DNA of 64,000 nucleotides from Sphingobacteriales bacterium (GTDB lineage Bacteria; Bacteroidota; Bacteroidia; Chitinophagales; Chitinophagaceae). The DNA lies in assembly GCA_004144185.1 (NCBI GenBank), contig SEFP01000003.1:1-64000 (forward strand), read 5' to 3'. The position numbers were made by a program, and so were the translations under genes. A model generated the notes under the pieces. The model saw only the letters and a list, made by a program, of their open reading frames with translations. It was not told where the DNA came from and searched no databases. Positions within the stretch are counted from its first letter, which is position 1, and each line of letters starts with the position of its first letter. This document shows positions 44,920-53,443 of this stretch, piece after piece.

Positions 44920-45351
44920 TTGAAGCGCGTTCTTGTTATTCCCATTATGTTGCTGTACCTGCTGGCTGCCTCTGGCCTGCTGGTGCATGCACACTACTGT
45001 GGAGACGAGCTGGCCAGCTGGAATCTTTACGAGAAAGAAGCGGGTTGTGGCGATGATGGCTGTGATAAGGAGTTGGAAGCAACTGTTGTGATGGAGGAAG
45101 ATGGCTGTTGCAAAGACAAAGTCATCCAGATCCAGGCCTTGTCAGAGCAGAAGCACGCTGAACCGGCTTTTCAGCCGTTTGGGGTCGTAGATGGGATCCT
45201 GCCGCTGCCGGTATTTACCGGTTTGTTTCCGGAAGCTTCAGTTCCGGTGGTTCATCACACCGTAGCGTCCTACAAAGCCAACGCGCCACCCGGACGATGG
45301 CAAAATGTACCCTTACATAAATTATACGTTCGTTTTACGTATTATGGTTAG
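44920..45351 (+). CDS. HYC_CC_PP family secreted protein
   Basis: 143 residues from TTG 44920 (reading MKRVLVIPIMLLYLL); TTG 44911 would add three residues. Signal peptide to about 24, then 'HAHYCGDELASW', two cysteine-bearing segments 'GCGDDGCDKE' and 'DGCCKDKVIQI', and 'NAPPGRWQNVPLHKLYVRF' (shortened). His-Tyr-Cys, Cys-Cys and Pro-Pro give the family its name. Function is not established, but the Cys/His content and the neighbours (metal-binding HMA protein, TonB receptor) point to heavy-metal handling at the envelope. First gene of a three-gene operon. Confidence 0.8.
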   Translation: MKRVLVIPIMLLYLLAASGLLVHAHYCGDELASWNLYEKEAGCGDDGCDKELEATVVMEEDGCCKDKVIQIQALSEQKHAEPAFQPFGVVDGILPLPVFTGLFPEASVPVVHHTVASYKANAPPGRWQNVPLHKLYVRFTYYG

Positions 45352-45452
45352 TTAAAGAAAAAAACAGCGGTTTTCTTTAACCCGTGCCGTGTGGATCCCA
45401 ACCTGTTGGTTCCGGAATCCACGGCCGATTCTTCCAAACCATTTTACATTCC

Positions 45453-45797
45453 ATGAAACGTCTCGTTTTTAGCTCCCTGTTTTCTGTTATTGCCCTGACC
45501 GCTTCGGCCCAAACCGCCGATGTCAAAACCGATACCATCGCCGTATCCGGTAACTGTAGTATGTGCAAAAAGCGCATCGAAGATGCCGCGTATAGCAAAG
45601 GCGTGAAACGCGCCGACTGGAATGACGAAACCAAGAAACTGGTTGTCGTGTACCGTCCTTCCAAAACCAATCTTACAGCCATCCAGCAACACATCGCAGC
45701 TGCCGGCCATGATGCCGGACCGGTCGCCGCTAAGGAAGCCGACTATAAGAAACTGCCCGATTGCTGCCAGTACAAGTCCAATAGCTGTAACCACTAA
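45453..45797 (+). CDS. Secreted heavy-metal-associated (HMA) domain protein
   Basis: 114 residues from ATG 45453; the upstream extension lacks a signal peptide. Signal peptide about 1-19. The HMA/ferredoxin-like fold has 'VSGNCSMCKKRIEDAA' with the metal pair Cys35-Cys38, and it ends in a Cys/His-rich tail 'DCCQYKSNSCNH'. It probably binds Cu(I) or another soft metal in the periplasm and passes it to or from a partner such as the receptor encoded 19 bases downstream. Confidence 0.87.
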   Translation: MKRLVFSSLFSVIALTASAQTADVKTDTIAVSGNCSMCKKRIEDAAYSKGVKRADWNDETKKLVVVYRPSKTNLTAIQQHIAAAGHDAGPVAAKEADYKKLPDCCQYKSNSCNH

Positions 45798-45816
45798 GCA
45801 AGGCCCGTTAGCAGTT

Positions 45817-47844
45817 ATGACTACCTATACGTGGGCGCTCCTCTGGGGCGGTCTGCTATCCTGTGCGGCTGCTTCTGCCCAGGATACGACCCGTACCACC
45901 AAGCAAATCGAAGAAGTAACCATCCGGAACCGTGTTAAGTCCACGGAAATTAATCTCCTCGGAGCGATCAAAACCGAGAAAATCGGTGCCCGCGAGCTGT
46001 TGAAGGCTGCCTGTTGCAATCTGAGCGAAAGCTTTGAAACCACGCCCTCGGTCGATGTAGCCTTTACGGATGCGGTAAGCGGGTACAAGCAAATCCAGAT
46101 GCTGGGCCTTACCGGCGCTTACACTTATTTTACCCGCGAAAATATTCCCGATATCCGCGGACTGGCGTCCATCACCGGGCTGAGCTATACGCCCGGCACC
46201 TGGATTGAAGGGATGCAACTGAGCAAAGGCACGGGCAGCGTGGTGAATGGCTTTGAAAGTGTGGCCGGTCAGATCAACGTGGAGTGGAAGAAGCCTTTCG
46301 AAGACAAAGAGCCTACCGCACTGGTCAACCTGTATCAAAGTACACAGGCCCGGACGGAAGCCAATCTGGTTTTCCGGAACCAATTTTCCGGAAACCTCTC
46401 TACCAACCTGCTGTTGCACGGACGCAGCAACTGGGCGCGCATTGATCAGAATAACGACGGCTTTATGGACCAGCCACTCGATAAGCAGTTCGTAGGCGCC
46501 AACCGCTGGTTCTGGCACAATGACAAAGGCCTCGAAATCCAGGGCGGCATCAAAGGGGTGTATACCACCAACACCGGTGGCCAGCTGAACTACAACCGGG
46601 ACGTGCCACAGGTAACCGGAAATCCCTGGGGCTACCAGTCAGATGTGCAACGGCTGGAAGGCTGGGCTAAAATCGGAAAAGTATTTGCCCGGAATCCCGG
46701 TAGCAGCATGGGATTGCAACTGGCCGGAACCTACCACAATCAGGAATCACAGTTTGGCGCTCGCCGCTATGAGGGCCGGCAACAAAGCTTTTATGCCAAT
46801 CTGATTTACCAGACGCTGCTCGGAACGACCGATCATGTGCTGAAAGCCGGTGCCAGTCTCCAGCACGACCAGTACGACGAGACCCTTTCCGGAAATCCGT
46901 ATGGCCGTACCGAGTCGGTACCCGGCGTATTTACCGAATACAGCTACAACGGCAACGATAAATGGAATGTGGTCGCGGGTCTTCGGGCCGATTATCACAA
47001 CCTGTATGGTGCCTTTGTGACCCCGCGCCTGCACGTACGCTATACGCCGTGGGAAAAAGCTTCGCTACGGGCTTCTGTGGGACGGGCACAGCGAACGGCT
47101 AATATTTTTGCCGAGAACATGGGCTTTATGGCCTCCAATCGCTCTTTCGTGATCGATCGTCCGGAAACTGGTATGGCGTATGGGTTGAAGCCGGAAGTGG
47201 CCTGGAATACCGGACTCAATTTCACGCAGAAGTTCCGCCTCAACTACCGCGACGGCTCGTTCAGCACTGATTATTATTACACCGATTTTCAGAATCAGAT
47301 TGTGGTGGATATTGAAGACCCGACGCAGGTGCGATTCTACAACCTGGACGGTCGCTCGTTTGCTCACAGCCTTCAGGCACAGTTCGACTATGAGCTGATC
47401 CGGAACCTGGATCTGCGGCTGGCGTACCGGTGGTATGATGTCCGCACTACGTATGACGGCGTTGAAAAAGAACGTCCGCTGGTGGCCGCGCATCGTGCTT
47501 TCGCAAATGTGGGCTACGAAACCCGCAACCACTGGAAGCTGGATTATACCGTGCAGCTGATCGGACCTAAGCGGATTCCGGCGACCTATTCCCATCACGG
47601 CGGTGGCACTGAAGGCGAAAGCTATTCACCGGCGTTTGTGCAGATGTCGGCACAGATCAGCAAAAGCTGGAAGAACGATGATGTTGAAGTGTATCTGGGC
47701 GGAGAGAACCTGACCAACTACATGCAGCACCCAATGATTCTGGGGTCCGAGCATCCGTTCAGCACCGGCTTTGATGCCAGTCTCATCTGGGGACCGGCAA
47801 TGGGCCGTAACCTCTATGCCGGCCTGCGCTGGAAAATTCAGTAA
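45817..47844 (+). CDS. TonB-dependent receptor, probable metal-related type
   Basis: 675 residues from ATG 45817 (MTTYTWALLWGGLLSC); the reading from 45622 runs through the HMA gene. Signal peptide 1-22. Plug region with 'LLKAACCNLSESFETTPSVD' (about 67-86) and 'GYKQIQMLGLTGAYTYF', barrel to the end. There is no carboxypeptidase-like N-terminal domain. The 'AACCNLSESF' plug signature is typical of receptors linked to copper or other metal genes in Bacteroidota, and the Cys pair may bind metal. With HYC_CC_PP and HMA genes it forms a metal acquisition or trafficking operon. Ended by the hairpin at 47871-47903. Confidence 0.87.
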   Translation: MTTYTWALLWGGLLSCAAASAQDTTRTTKQIEEVTIRNRVKSTEINLLGAIKTEKIGARELLKAACCNLSESFETTPSVDVAFTDAVSGYKQIQMLGLTGAYTYFTRENIPDIRGLASITGLSYTPGTWIEGMQLSKGTGSVVNGFESVAGQINVEWKKPFEDKEPTALVNLYQSTQARTEANLVFRNQFSGNLSTNLLLHGRSNWARIDQNNDGFMDQPLDKQFVGANRWFWHNDKGLEIQGGIKGVYTTNTGGQLNYNRDVPQVTGNPWGYQSDVQRLEGWAKIGKVFARNPGSSMGLQLAGTYHNQESQFGARRYEGRQQSFYANLIYQTLLGTTDHVLKAGASLQHDQYDETLSGNPYGRTESVPGVFTEYSYNGNDKWNVVAGLRADYHNLYGAFVTPRLHVRYTPWEKASLRASVGRAQRTANIFAENMGFMASNRSFVIDRPETGMAYGLKPEVAWNTGLNFTQKFRLNYRDGSFSTDYYYTDFQNQIVVDIEDPTQVRFYNLDGRSFAHSLQAQFDYELIRNLDLRLAYRWYDVRTTYDGVEKERPLVAAHRAFANVGYETRNHWKLDYTVQLIGPKRIPATYSHHGGGTEGESYSPAFVQMSAQISKSWKNDDVEVYLGGENLTNYMQHPMILGSEHPFSTGFDASLIWGPAMGRNLYAGLRWKIQ

Positions 47845-47870
47845 GACCGGTTTAGATATCTCGTTGAATA

Positions 47871-47903
47871 AAAAAAGAGATCCATACTTTGGATCTCTTT
47901 TTT
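47871..47903. terminator. Bidirectional terminator after the TonB receptor gene
   Basis: AAAAAAGAGATCCA / TGGATCTCTTTTTT around TACTT. It also faces the convergent gene ending at 47926. Confidence 0.9.
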
Positions 47904-47925
47904 ATGCTTCCGGAAAGGCTGATGG

Positions 47926-49197
47926 TTATGTTTTCCGGGGCTTTTTCTTGGCTGCCGGAAACAACACATTATTCAGGATCAGGCGATAGCCCGGTGAGGT
48001 AGGGTGGAGCGACAGATCGGTTGGGGGATCGCCTACCTGGTGTTGGTAGTCTTCCGGATCATGGCCGCCATAGAAGGTGAAGGTGCCTTTGCCAAATTCG
48101 CCGTGAATATACCGGGCTTCATTGGTGGGTTTAAATTCACCCATCACCAGCACATTCTGTTTGAGAACTTCTTTTTTAAACGCGGTTGTCTGACCCATAA
48201 ATCCTTTGACCGTAGTGGTGTGGTTCTGACACAGCATGGTCGGCACCGGATCAAACTTGGCGCTGAAAGTGAACAGTGTGAAATAGTCCATGTTCATCGG
48301 GATGCGCGAACCGTGGGCCTGCGTATTGTCGATGCTGGAAAATTCGTATTCGTACGGGTTGGTGACCAGCTGAAAATCTTTGAATGCAAAGCTTTGAGTA
48401 AAGTCCAGCTTTTGCTGGGCATCCGGTGCAATCGGGTCGCCATCGAACGGCACATCGCAGATATCCGTGTTTTTAGCAGCCAGTGCGATGTCATAGCTAT
48501 CGGTAGCCGAACACATAGCAAACAGATAACCGCCTCCGGCCACAAAATCCCGGATTCGCTGGGCTACGGCCAGCTTCAGCGCGCTTACTTTCCGGAAACC
48601 GTGTTTGGCTGCCAGTGCCTCGGCTGCCCGCTGATCTTCCTGATACCAGGCTGCGCCCCGAAACTGCGCCCAGAACTTCCCATACTGACCGGTAAAATCT
48701 TCGTGATGCAGGTGGAGCCAGTCGTATTCATGCAGCTTGTCGGCCAGCAGTTCGTCGTCGTAGAGCTTATCGAACGGGATTTCGGCGTACGTCAGTACTA
48801 GTGTTACGGCATCATCCCAAGGTTGCTTGCCGCCGGGGGTGTACACGGCAATCCGGGGCGGCTTCTGCAGGCGAACCACATCGCCGTTGAAATCCGGATT
48901 CGCAATTTCAGAAACAATACCGTTATAGCGGGATTCGCCGATGACCTCGTAAGTAACGCCCCGCAGTTTGCAAAGTCGTTCCATTGCTGGCGATTGCAGG
49001 ATTGCAAAGGAGCCACCTTCATAGTTGAGCAGCCAGTCGACTTCCGTGCCGGTGGCCAGCGCGGCATACGCTACGCCATAAGCTTTGAGGTGGGCAACCT
49101 GCTTTTCTACATCCATCGGAATGTAGATGCGGTCGGCAAAAGCAGATGGTAGTTGGGTGGCCAGGGCCAGCACCAGGAACAGCAAAAAACGTTTCAT
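47926..49197 (-). CDS. Secreted conserved Bacteroidota protein, often labelled asparagine synthetase B
   Basis: 423 residues. Signal peptide 1-21 (ending AFA-D) and 'RIYIPMDVEKQVAHLKAYG' (shortened) start a family common in this phylum. It has no N-terminal Cys2 amidotransferase or ATP-pyrophosphatase motifs, so the usual database label is not supported. 'FVAGGGYLFAMCSATDSYDI' at about 218-237 looks like the nucleophile elbow of a class I glutamine-amidotransferase-like or ThuA-like fold, and 'FYGGHDPEDYQHQVGD' supplies a His-rich segment near 390. Periplasmic or surface location is likely. Function unknown. Confidence 0.75.
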   Translation of the reverse strand: MKRFLLFLVLALATQLPSAFADRIYIPMDVEKQVAHLKAYGVAYAALATGTEVDWLLNYEGGSFAILQSPAMERLCKLRGVTYEVIGESRYNGIVSEIANPDFNGDVVRLQKPPRIAVYTPGGKQPWDDAVTLVLTYAEIPFDKLYDDELLADKLHEYDWLHLHHEDFTGQYGKFWAQFRGAAWYQEDQRAAEALAAKHGFRKVSALKLAVAQRIRDFVAGGGYLFAMCSATDSYDIALAAKNTDICDVPFDGDPIAPDAQQKLDFTQSFAFKDFQLVTNPYEYEFSSIDNTQAHGSRIPMNMDYFTLFTFSAKFDPVPTMLCQNHTTTVKGFMGQTTAFKKEVLKQNVLVMGEFKPTNEARYIHGEFGKGTFTFYGGHDPEDYQHQVGDPPTDLSLHPTSPGYRLILNNVLFPAAKKKPRKT

Positions 49198-49295
49198 CTT
49201 TACTACAGCAAATTACGAAACGAAGCTGCTGTGATGCGTGTTAATAGGCCGTTATTCTGAGGAAGAGAGATTTTCCGGAAGAGACTTCTAGTTAA

Positions 49296-49642
49296 GTCAT
49301 CTCGACCGTAAGGGAGCGATCCCACAAAAGATATGTTTCACTAGTGTGAGATTCCTCCCTTACGGTCGGAATGACCCGTAAAATATAGTTCTCAATTCAC
49401 GTTTTCCGGAAGCTGACTTCTCCGGTTCCTAGCCTTACCTGGCTCATCCGATAGCAAAGGTTAGATCCCGCAAAAACTATGTTTTACTACTATGAGATTC
49501 CTCCCTTTCGGTCGGAAGGACCTATGATATCTGAATATCCAGAAGGTACTGATCACACTTTTCTAGGTCATCTCGACCGCTAGGGAGATCGCACGATTGC
49601 GGATACCGTTCATCTGAACTTCATTCCTAGTGGTCGGAATAA
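49296..49642. repeat. Three copies of a dispersed palindromic repeat in an intergenic region
   Basis: Copy 1 (49296-49375) pairs GTCATCTCGACCGTAAGGGA with TCCCTTACGGTCGGAATGAC around a 39-base centre. Copy 2 (49440-49521) keeps the right arm, but the left arm is degraded. Copy 3 (49566-49642) pairs GTCATCTCGACCGCTAGGGA with a matching right arm. 'CTCGACCG..GGGAG' repeats of this kind are widespread in Bacteroidota. The rest of 49198-49700 holds no gene, but two TTCCGGAA at 49275 and 49404. Confidence 0.75.
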
Positions 49643-49700
49643 CCCGTAGAGTATGAGTTCCAAAAAATTCAAACATCTTTCTTTCCGGAAATGAATTTTG

Positions 49701-50081
49701 CTACCGGAGCAGACCCAGATATTTTTCGCGGTTGTCGTAGATGATCCACAGCAGGATAACCCAGATCACCACAGCAATAATTAACCCGCTGGGCGGCATG
49801 ACGGTAAGGTGCGTTAATAAAATACCCACAGAGACCGGAACCAATACCAAGGTACCCAACGCGCGTGTTTTCCGGAAGATAAGCAACAGACCACCAACGA
49901 TTTCTGCGACCGCTACTAAAGGCATCAACCAGGAAATCTCGGTCATGGCAGCCATATCGCGCATTGCAGCTTCCGGCAGATCGGTCGGCGGCGGCATATA
50001 GTTGAAAAACTTAGCCAGCCCGCTGTTGATAAACAGCAAACCGGTGATAATGGCGAGGATATTCAGAATGGTGCGTTGCAT
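49701..50081 (-). CDS. DoxX-family membrane protein
   Basis: 126 residues. Four helices (about 5-22, 50-68, 72-92, 97-116), with 'FINSGLAKFFNYMPP' after the first, as in DoxX/DoxD-like proteins. Function in the family varies (respiratory quinone or stress-related) and is not known here. It occupies the place downstream of rplL where rpoB is normally found. Confidence 0.85.
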   Translation of the reverse strand: MQRTILNILAIITGLLFINSGLAKFFNYMPPPTDLPEAAMRDMAAMTEISWLMPLVAVAEIVGGLLLIFRKTRALGTLVLVPVSVGILLTHLTVMPPSGLIIAVVIWVILLWIIYDNREKYLGLLR

Positions 50082-50416
50082 AAACAGAGTGAAATGAACA
50101 CGTAAAGAAAATACGTTTGAGGCATTTTTGCAAACACGCTAATGCACTTCAGGTAAAAGTTACTCAGCAACAGAAGGGATGATTCCACCTGCCCATTCGT
50201 CAAACATATTTTTCGCACTTTATCCTGTAAAATTCATTTTGGCATTTGTATAAAAGTACAAATGTAAACGGATCATTAGACGATCAGGTGCATCTGTAGG
50301 TGAATTTCTGTTCTTTGCCTGGCAGCGGTTGTCCGATCTCTACCACTGACTTCAAAACAAAAACAGCCGCTTTCCGGAAAGGAAAGCGGCTGTCTAAAAC
50401 AGTTGGACTGACGAAC
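50082..50416. other. Intergenic region between doxX and rplL
   Basis: 335 bases. Apart from the rplL terminator (50353-50394) I see nothing: no gene, no rpoB remnant. Confidence 0.6.
50353..50394 (-). terminator. Terminator of the rplKAJL operon
   Basis: ACAGCCGCTTTCC / GGAAAGCGGCTGT around GGAAA, with the A-run at 50357-50363 supplying minus-strand T residues. The left side includes a TTCCGGAA. Confidence 0.88.
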
Positions 50417-50788
50417 TTAAGCCAGTTCTACTTCAGCACCAGCTTCTTTCAGTTTAGCCATCAGATCGTCGGCTTCAGCTTTAGAAACGTTTTCTTTAAC
50501 GGCTTTTGGAGCACCGTCAACGAGTTCTTTCGCTTCTTTCAGGCCCAGACCCGTCAGGTCTTTTACGATTTTAACGACGTTCAGCTTGTTGGCACCAGCG
50601 CCTTTCAGCATAACGTTGAAGGAAGTCTTCTCTTCAGCAGCAGGAGCAGCAGCAGCCGGGCCAGCCATTGCTACAGCAGCAGCAGCAGGCTCAATGCCAT
50701 ACTCGTCTTTCAGGATAGTAGCCAGTTCGTTAACTTCTTTTACAGTCAGGTTAACGAGTTGTTCTGCGAATTGTTTCAGATCTGCCAT
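50417..50788 (-). CDS. rplL: 50S ribosomal protein L7/L12
   Basis: 123 residues. N-terminal dimerisation part (1-35), an Ala/Pro hinge (about 36-52) and the C-terminal factor-binding domain with '[20 protein letters not shown]' and '[20 protein letters not shown]'. It forms the ribosomal stalk that recruits translation factors. Last gene of rplK-rplA-rplJ-rplL, closed by a strong terminator instead of running into rpoB. Confidence 0.97.
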   Translation of the reverse strand: MADLKQFAEQLVNLTVKEVNELATILKDEYGIEPAAAAVAMAGPAAAAPAAEEKTSFNVMLKGAGANKLNVVKIVKDLTGLGLKEAKELVDGAPKAVKENVSKAEADDLMAKLKEAGAEVELA

Positions 50789-50887
50789 GATGCAGGAAAT
50801 TTAGAAAATCTTGGGGTTAGAGAAAAATAGGAGTGAGCTTGGAAGCCGGAGGTTGAGCGAAACGATTTTGAAGTCGTTCCGGAAAAA

Positions 50888-51409
50888 TTACGCAGCGCGT
50901 TCTTCGAGCGCTTTGACCAGCGAAGCCAGTTTGCTGCCGGCGTTGAGGCCGGAGATAACGTTTTTCGCAGGCGACTGCAACAGACCGATGATCTCGCCGA
51001 TGAGGTCCTGCTTGGTTTTCAGGTTCTTCAGTGCGACCAGTTGGTCATCACCTACATACACATCACCGTCTACGAAAGCGGCTTTCAGTGTGGGCAGGGT
51101 GTCCTTACCACGGAAATCAGACAGGATAATGGCGGGTTCTTTCGGGTTTTCCGAGAACATCAGCGCGGTTACACCGTGCAGCGAATCGAATGTACCTTTA
51201 AAACGCTCGCCGTCCAGGGATTCCAGCGCTTTTTTGATCAGGGTATTCTTGGCCACCTTCATCTCTACATTCTTAGAGAAGCAGATGCGGCGCAGATTGT
51301 TTACCTGAGCAACCGAAAGGCTTTCGGTGTTGGTAAGGTAAAAGTTGTTATATTGAGAGAACTTCTCTTTCAGAAGCGCAATCGCTTCGTTCTTTTGAGC
51401 GGGGGTCAT
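50888..51409 (-). CDS. rplJ: 50S ribosomal protein L10
   Basis: 173 residues. 'MTPAQKNEAIALLKEKFSQY', shared with L10/P0 proteins, 'KNTLIKKALE' and 'GLLQSPAKNVISGLNAG' are conserved; the Ala-rich C-terminal helix binds L7/L12 dimers. It lies 63 bases after rplA and 99 bases before rplL; the second gap could hold a small regulatory structure, though I cannot draw one with confidence. Confidence 0.96.
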   Translation of the reverse strand: MTPAQKNEAIALLKEKFSQYNNFYLTNTESLSVAQVNNLRRICFSKNVEMKVAKNTLIKKALESLDGERFKGTFDSLHGVTALMFSENPKEPAIILSDFRGKDTLPTLKAAFVDGDVYVGDDQLVALKNLKTKQDLIGEIIGLLQSPAKNVISGLNAGSKLASLVKALEERAA

Positions 51410-51472
51410 TGCAAAATCAGGTTGCGGAAGACATCTTGCCGAAAGCGCGATGCCGGTCCAGAGTACGATAGA

Positions 51473-52165
51473 TTAGCTTACGGTTTTCGGATCGATAGAG
51501 ATGCCCGGGCTCATGGAAGAAGCCATAGACAGCCCTTTCAGGTAGATACCTTTAGCAGTAGAAGGCTTCATGCGCACGAGCGTGTTGATCAGCTCCATAG
51601 CGTTTTCGGCCAGCTTCTCCGGGGTAAACGAAACCCGTCCGATAGAGGCGTGGATAATCCCTGCCTTGTCGATTTTGAACGCAATCTTACCGCCTTTTAC
51701 TTCTGTAACCGCTGCGGCTACATCGTTGGTAACGGTACCTGTTTTCGGGTTCGGCATCAGGTTACGGGGACCGAGTACTTTACCCAGACGACCGATTTTA
51801 GGCATAACGGCCGGAGTGGCAACGATTACGTCTACATCGGTCCAGCCACCTTCGATTTTGGAAACAAATTCGTCCAGACCTACAAAGTCGGCACCGGCTG
51901 CTCGCGCATCGGCTTCTTTGTCAGGAGTACACAGAACCAATACGCGCTTGGTTTTACCGGTACCGTGCGGCAGGGAGGCCGTTCCGCGGATCGCCTGATC
52001 GGCTTTCTTCGGATCGACACCCAGACGAACGTGAACGTCTACCGAAGCGTCAAACTTGGTGGTGTTGATATCTTTTACCAGGGCAGTCGCCTCGGCAAGG
52101 GTATATTGGCGGGTCGCGTCTACTTTCGTATCCGCGGCCTTTCTTTTTTTGGTTACAGCTGCCAT
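51473..52165 (-). CDS. rplA: 50S ribosomal protein L1
   Basis: 230 residues. '[20 protein letters not shown]', '[18 protein letters not shown]', '[20 protein letters not shown]' and the [14 protein letters not shown] segment are the L1 signatures. It forms the L1 stalk at the E site and, in many bacteria, represses its own operon by binding the mRNA leader. It follows rplK at 46 bases. Confidence 0.97.
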   Translation of the reverse strand: MAAVTKKRKAADTKVDATRQYTLAEATALVKDINTTKFDASVDVHVRLGVDPKKADQAIRGTASLPHGTGKTKRVLVLCTPDKEADARAAGADFVGLDEFVSKIEGGWTDVDVIVATPAVMPKIGRLGKVLGPRNLMPNPKTGTVTNDVAAAVTEVKGGKIAFKIDKAGIIHASIGRVSFTPEKLAENAMELINTLVRMKPSTAKGIYLKGLSMASSMSPGISIDPKTVS

Positions 52166-52211
52166 TAGTAAATGGTATTAATGCGTTTAAAAAGAGGGGT
52201 ACGGGACAGAA

Positions 52212-52649
52212 TTAAAATGGAGCGGTACCTTCTACCGTCAGACCCATGCTGCGGGCTGTACCAGCAACCATTTTCATGGCGCTTTCGATGGTAAAGCAGT
52301 TCAGATCAGTCATTTTGTCTTCAGCGATGGTCTTCACCTGATCCCAGCTTACTTTACCCACTTTGATACGGTTAGACTCTTTGGATCCTTTCTGGATCTT
52401 GGAGGCTTCCATCAGCTGAATTGCAGCCGGAGGGGTTTTGATAACGAAGTCGAAGGACTTGTCAGCGTATACCGTCAGGAGGACAGGCAGGATTTTGCCC
52501 ATTTTATCCTGCGTGCGAGCATTGAACTGCTTGCAGAATTCCATGATGTTGACGCCTTTGGAGCCGAGGGCAGGGCCGATCGGCGGTGCAGGGTTGGCTT
52601 GGCCGCCTTTTGCCTGCAACTTCACGTAGCCAGTGATTTCTTTGGCCAT
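52212..52649 (-). CDS. rplK: 50S ribosomal protein L11
   Basis: 145 residues. '[20 protein letters not shown]' (about 16-35) and 'TKDLN'-like '[25 protein letters not shown]' (shortened) are diagnostic. It binds 23S rRNA in the GTPase-associated centre. First gene of its operon. secE and nusG, which usually precede it, are absent; the upstream neighbour is an unrelated frameshifted gene on the other strand. Confidence 0.97.
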   Translation of the reverse strand: MAKEITGYVKLQAKGGQANPAPPIGPALGSKGVNIMEFCKQFNARTQDKMGKILPVLLTVYADKSFDFVIKTPPAAIQLMEASKIQKGSKESNRIKVGKVSWDQVKTIAEDKMTDLNCFTIESAMKMVAGTARSMGLTVEGTAPF

Positions 52650-52737
52650 AATGAACGAATGGTTTTGGTGTTAACGAAAGGTGTTTGAAACCGATCTCCC
52701 AAATGCTAACTTAAAAGCACTCTCGAGAATTGGAGCG

Positions 52738-52745
52738 CGAAGGTA
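52738..52745 (-). promoter_or_regulatory. rplK -7 box TACCTTCG
   Basis: Read on the minus strand, with an AT-rich stretch upstream that includes a TTCCGGAA at 52755. It predicts a leader of about 84 bases before rplK. Confidence 0.6.
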
Positions 52746-52888
52746 AATAAATTTTCCGGAAAACTCTAAAAACTAAACTAATCGTCCGTATAAAATTGGG
52801 TGTTTGCAGGGCGTGGCGAATGGAATAAGTATCAACTACCTTTTATTTATCCGAAGATTTACTTTTTAATAGGCGTCTTAATCTCAAC

Positions 52889-53405
52889 ATGCGGTTTATA
52901 AAGAGCGCGGTGGTTTCGGTATCGCCGCTGTTTTTCTTTGCTTCGGCGACTGCGCAAAACAATTTTGTGTGTGAAGGATCCAATGAAATCGTTGTCAGTC
53001 GGTTTACAATGCAGCACCGCAAAGACTCGGTTGAAATCCGTTTTTCTATTTACAATCCTGGTACGTGCCGAATCATGCTTCCGGAATAGGATGGATCTAA
53101 CAGAAGCAGGACCTGACACCTGTCGGGTGGACGATTTTTACGAAGTAGCCAGAAAAGGCAAACCGATTAAAGCCCATTGTGCCGGCGGGGCTGTCTTTGT
53201 GGCCTTAACTGGACCCAAGAGGTTTGAAGAGCACTGGTTCAGACTAATTGTGCACAGCAAAGCGATAAAGGAATGCAAAACACTTTCGCTAGCTTACCTT
53301 TTAGAAGGCGGTAAGTTTATTGGCGGTTCAGATAAGCCCTACGGATGTGATTTAAGCACTTGGCAAAACGAACGGAAAACAGTAGTTATCCGGTTGATCC
53401 CTTGA
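52889..53405 (+). pseudogene. Secreted hypothetical protein interrupted by a +1 frameshift
   Basis: The first frame gives MRFIKSAVVSVSPLFFFASA, a signal peptide, and runs to 'YNPGTCRIMLPE' then TAG at 53087. The next frame continues as 'MDLTEAGPDTCRVDDFYEVA' and so on to a stop at 53405, so removal of one base near 53087 would give about 172 residues. Cysteines are spread through both parts. I do not recognise the family. The break falls inside a TTCCGGAATAGG sequence. It may be a true lesion, a sequencing error or, less likely, programmed. Confidence 0.6.
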
Positions 53406-53443
53406 GCTCACTGGTGTTCCTGGAAAAATTAGTTTCTGAAGTG

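Noticed and set aside
47926-49197. Asparagine synthetase B as a functional call
   Set aside because: Neither the N-terminal glutaminase cysteine nor the ATP-pyrophosphatase loop is visible, and the protein has a signal peptide.
51410-51472. A ribosomal L10 leader structure between rplA and rplJ
   Set aside because: The gap is only 63 bases and I could not find a kink-turn-type fold by eye.
51041-52168. 375-codon plus-strand frame opposite rplJ and rplA
   Set aside because: It is antisense to two ribosomal protein genes and has no recognisable protein features.
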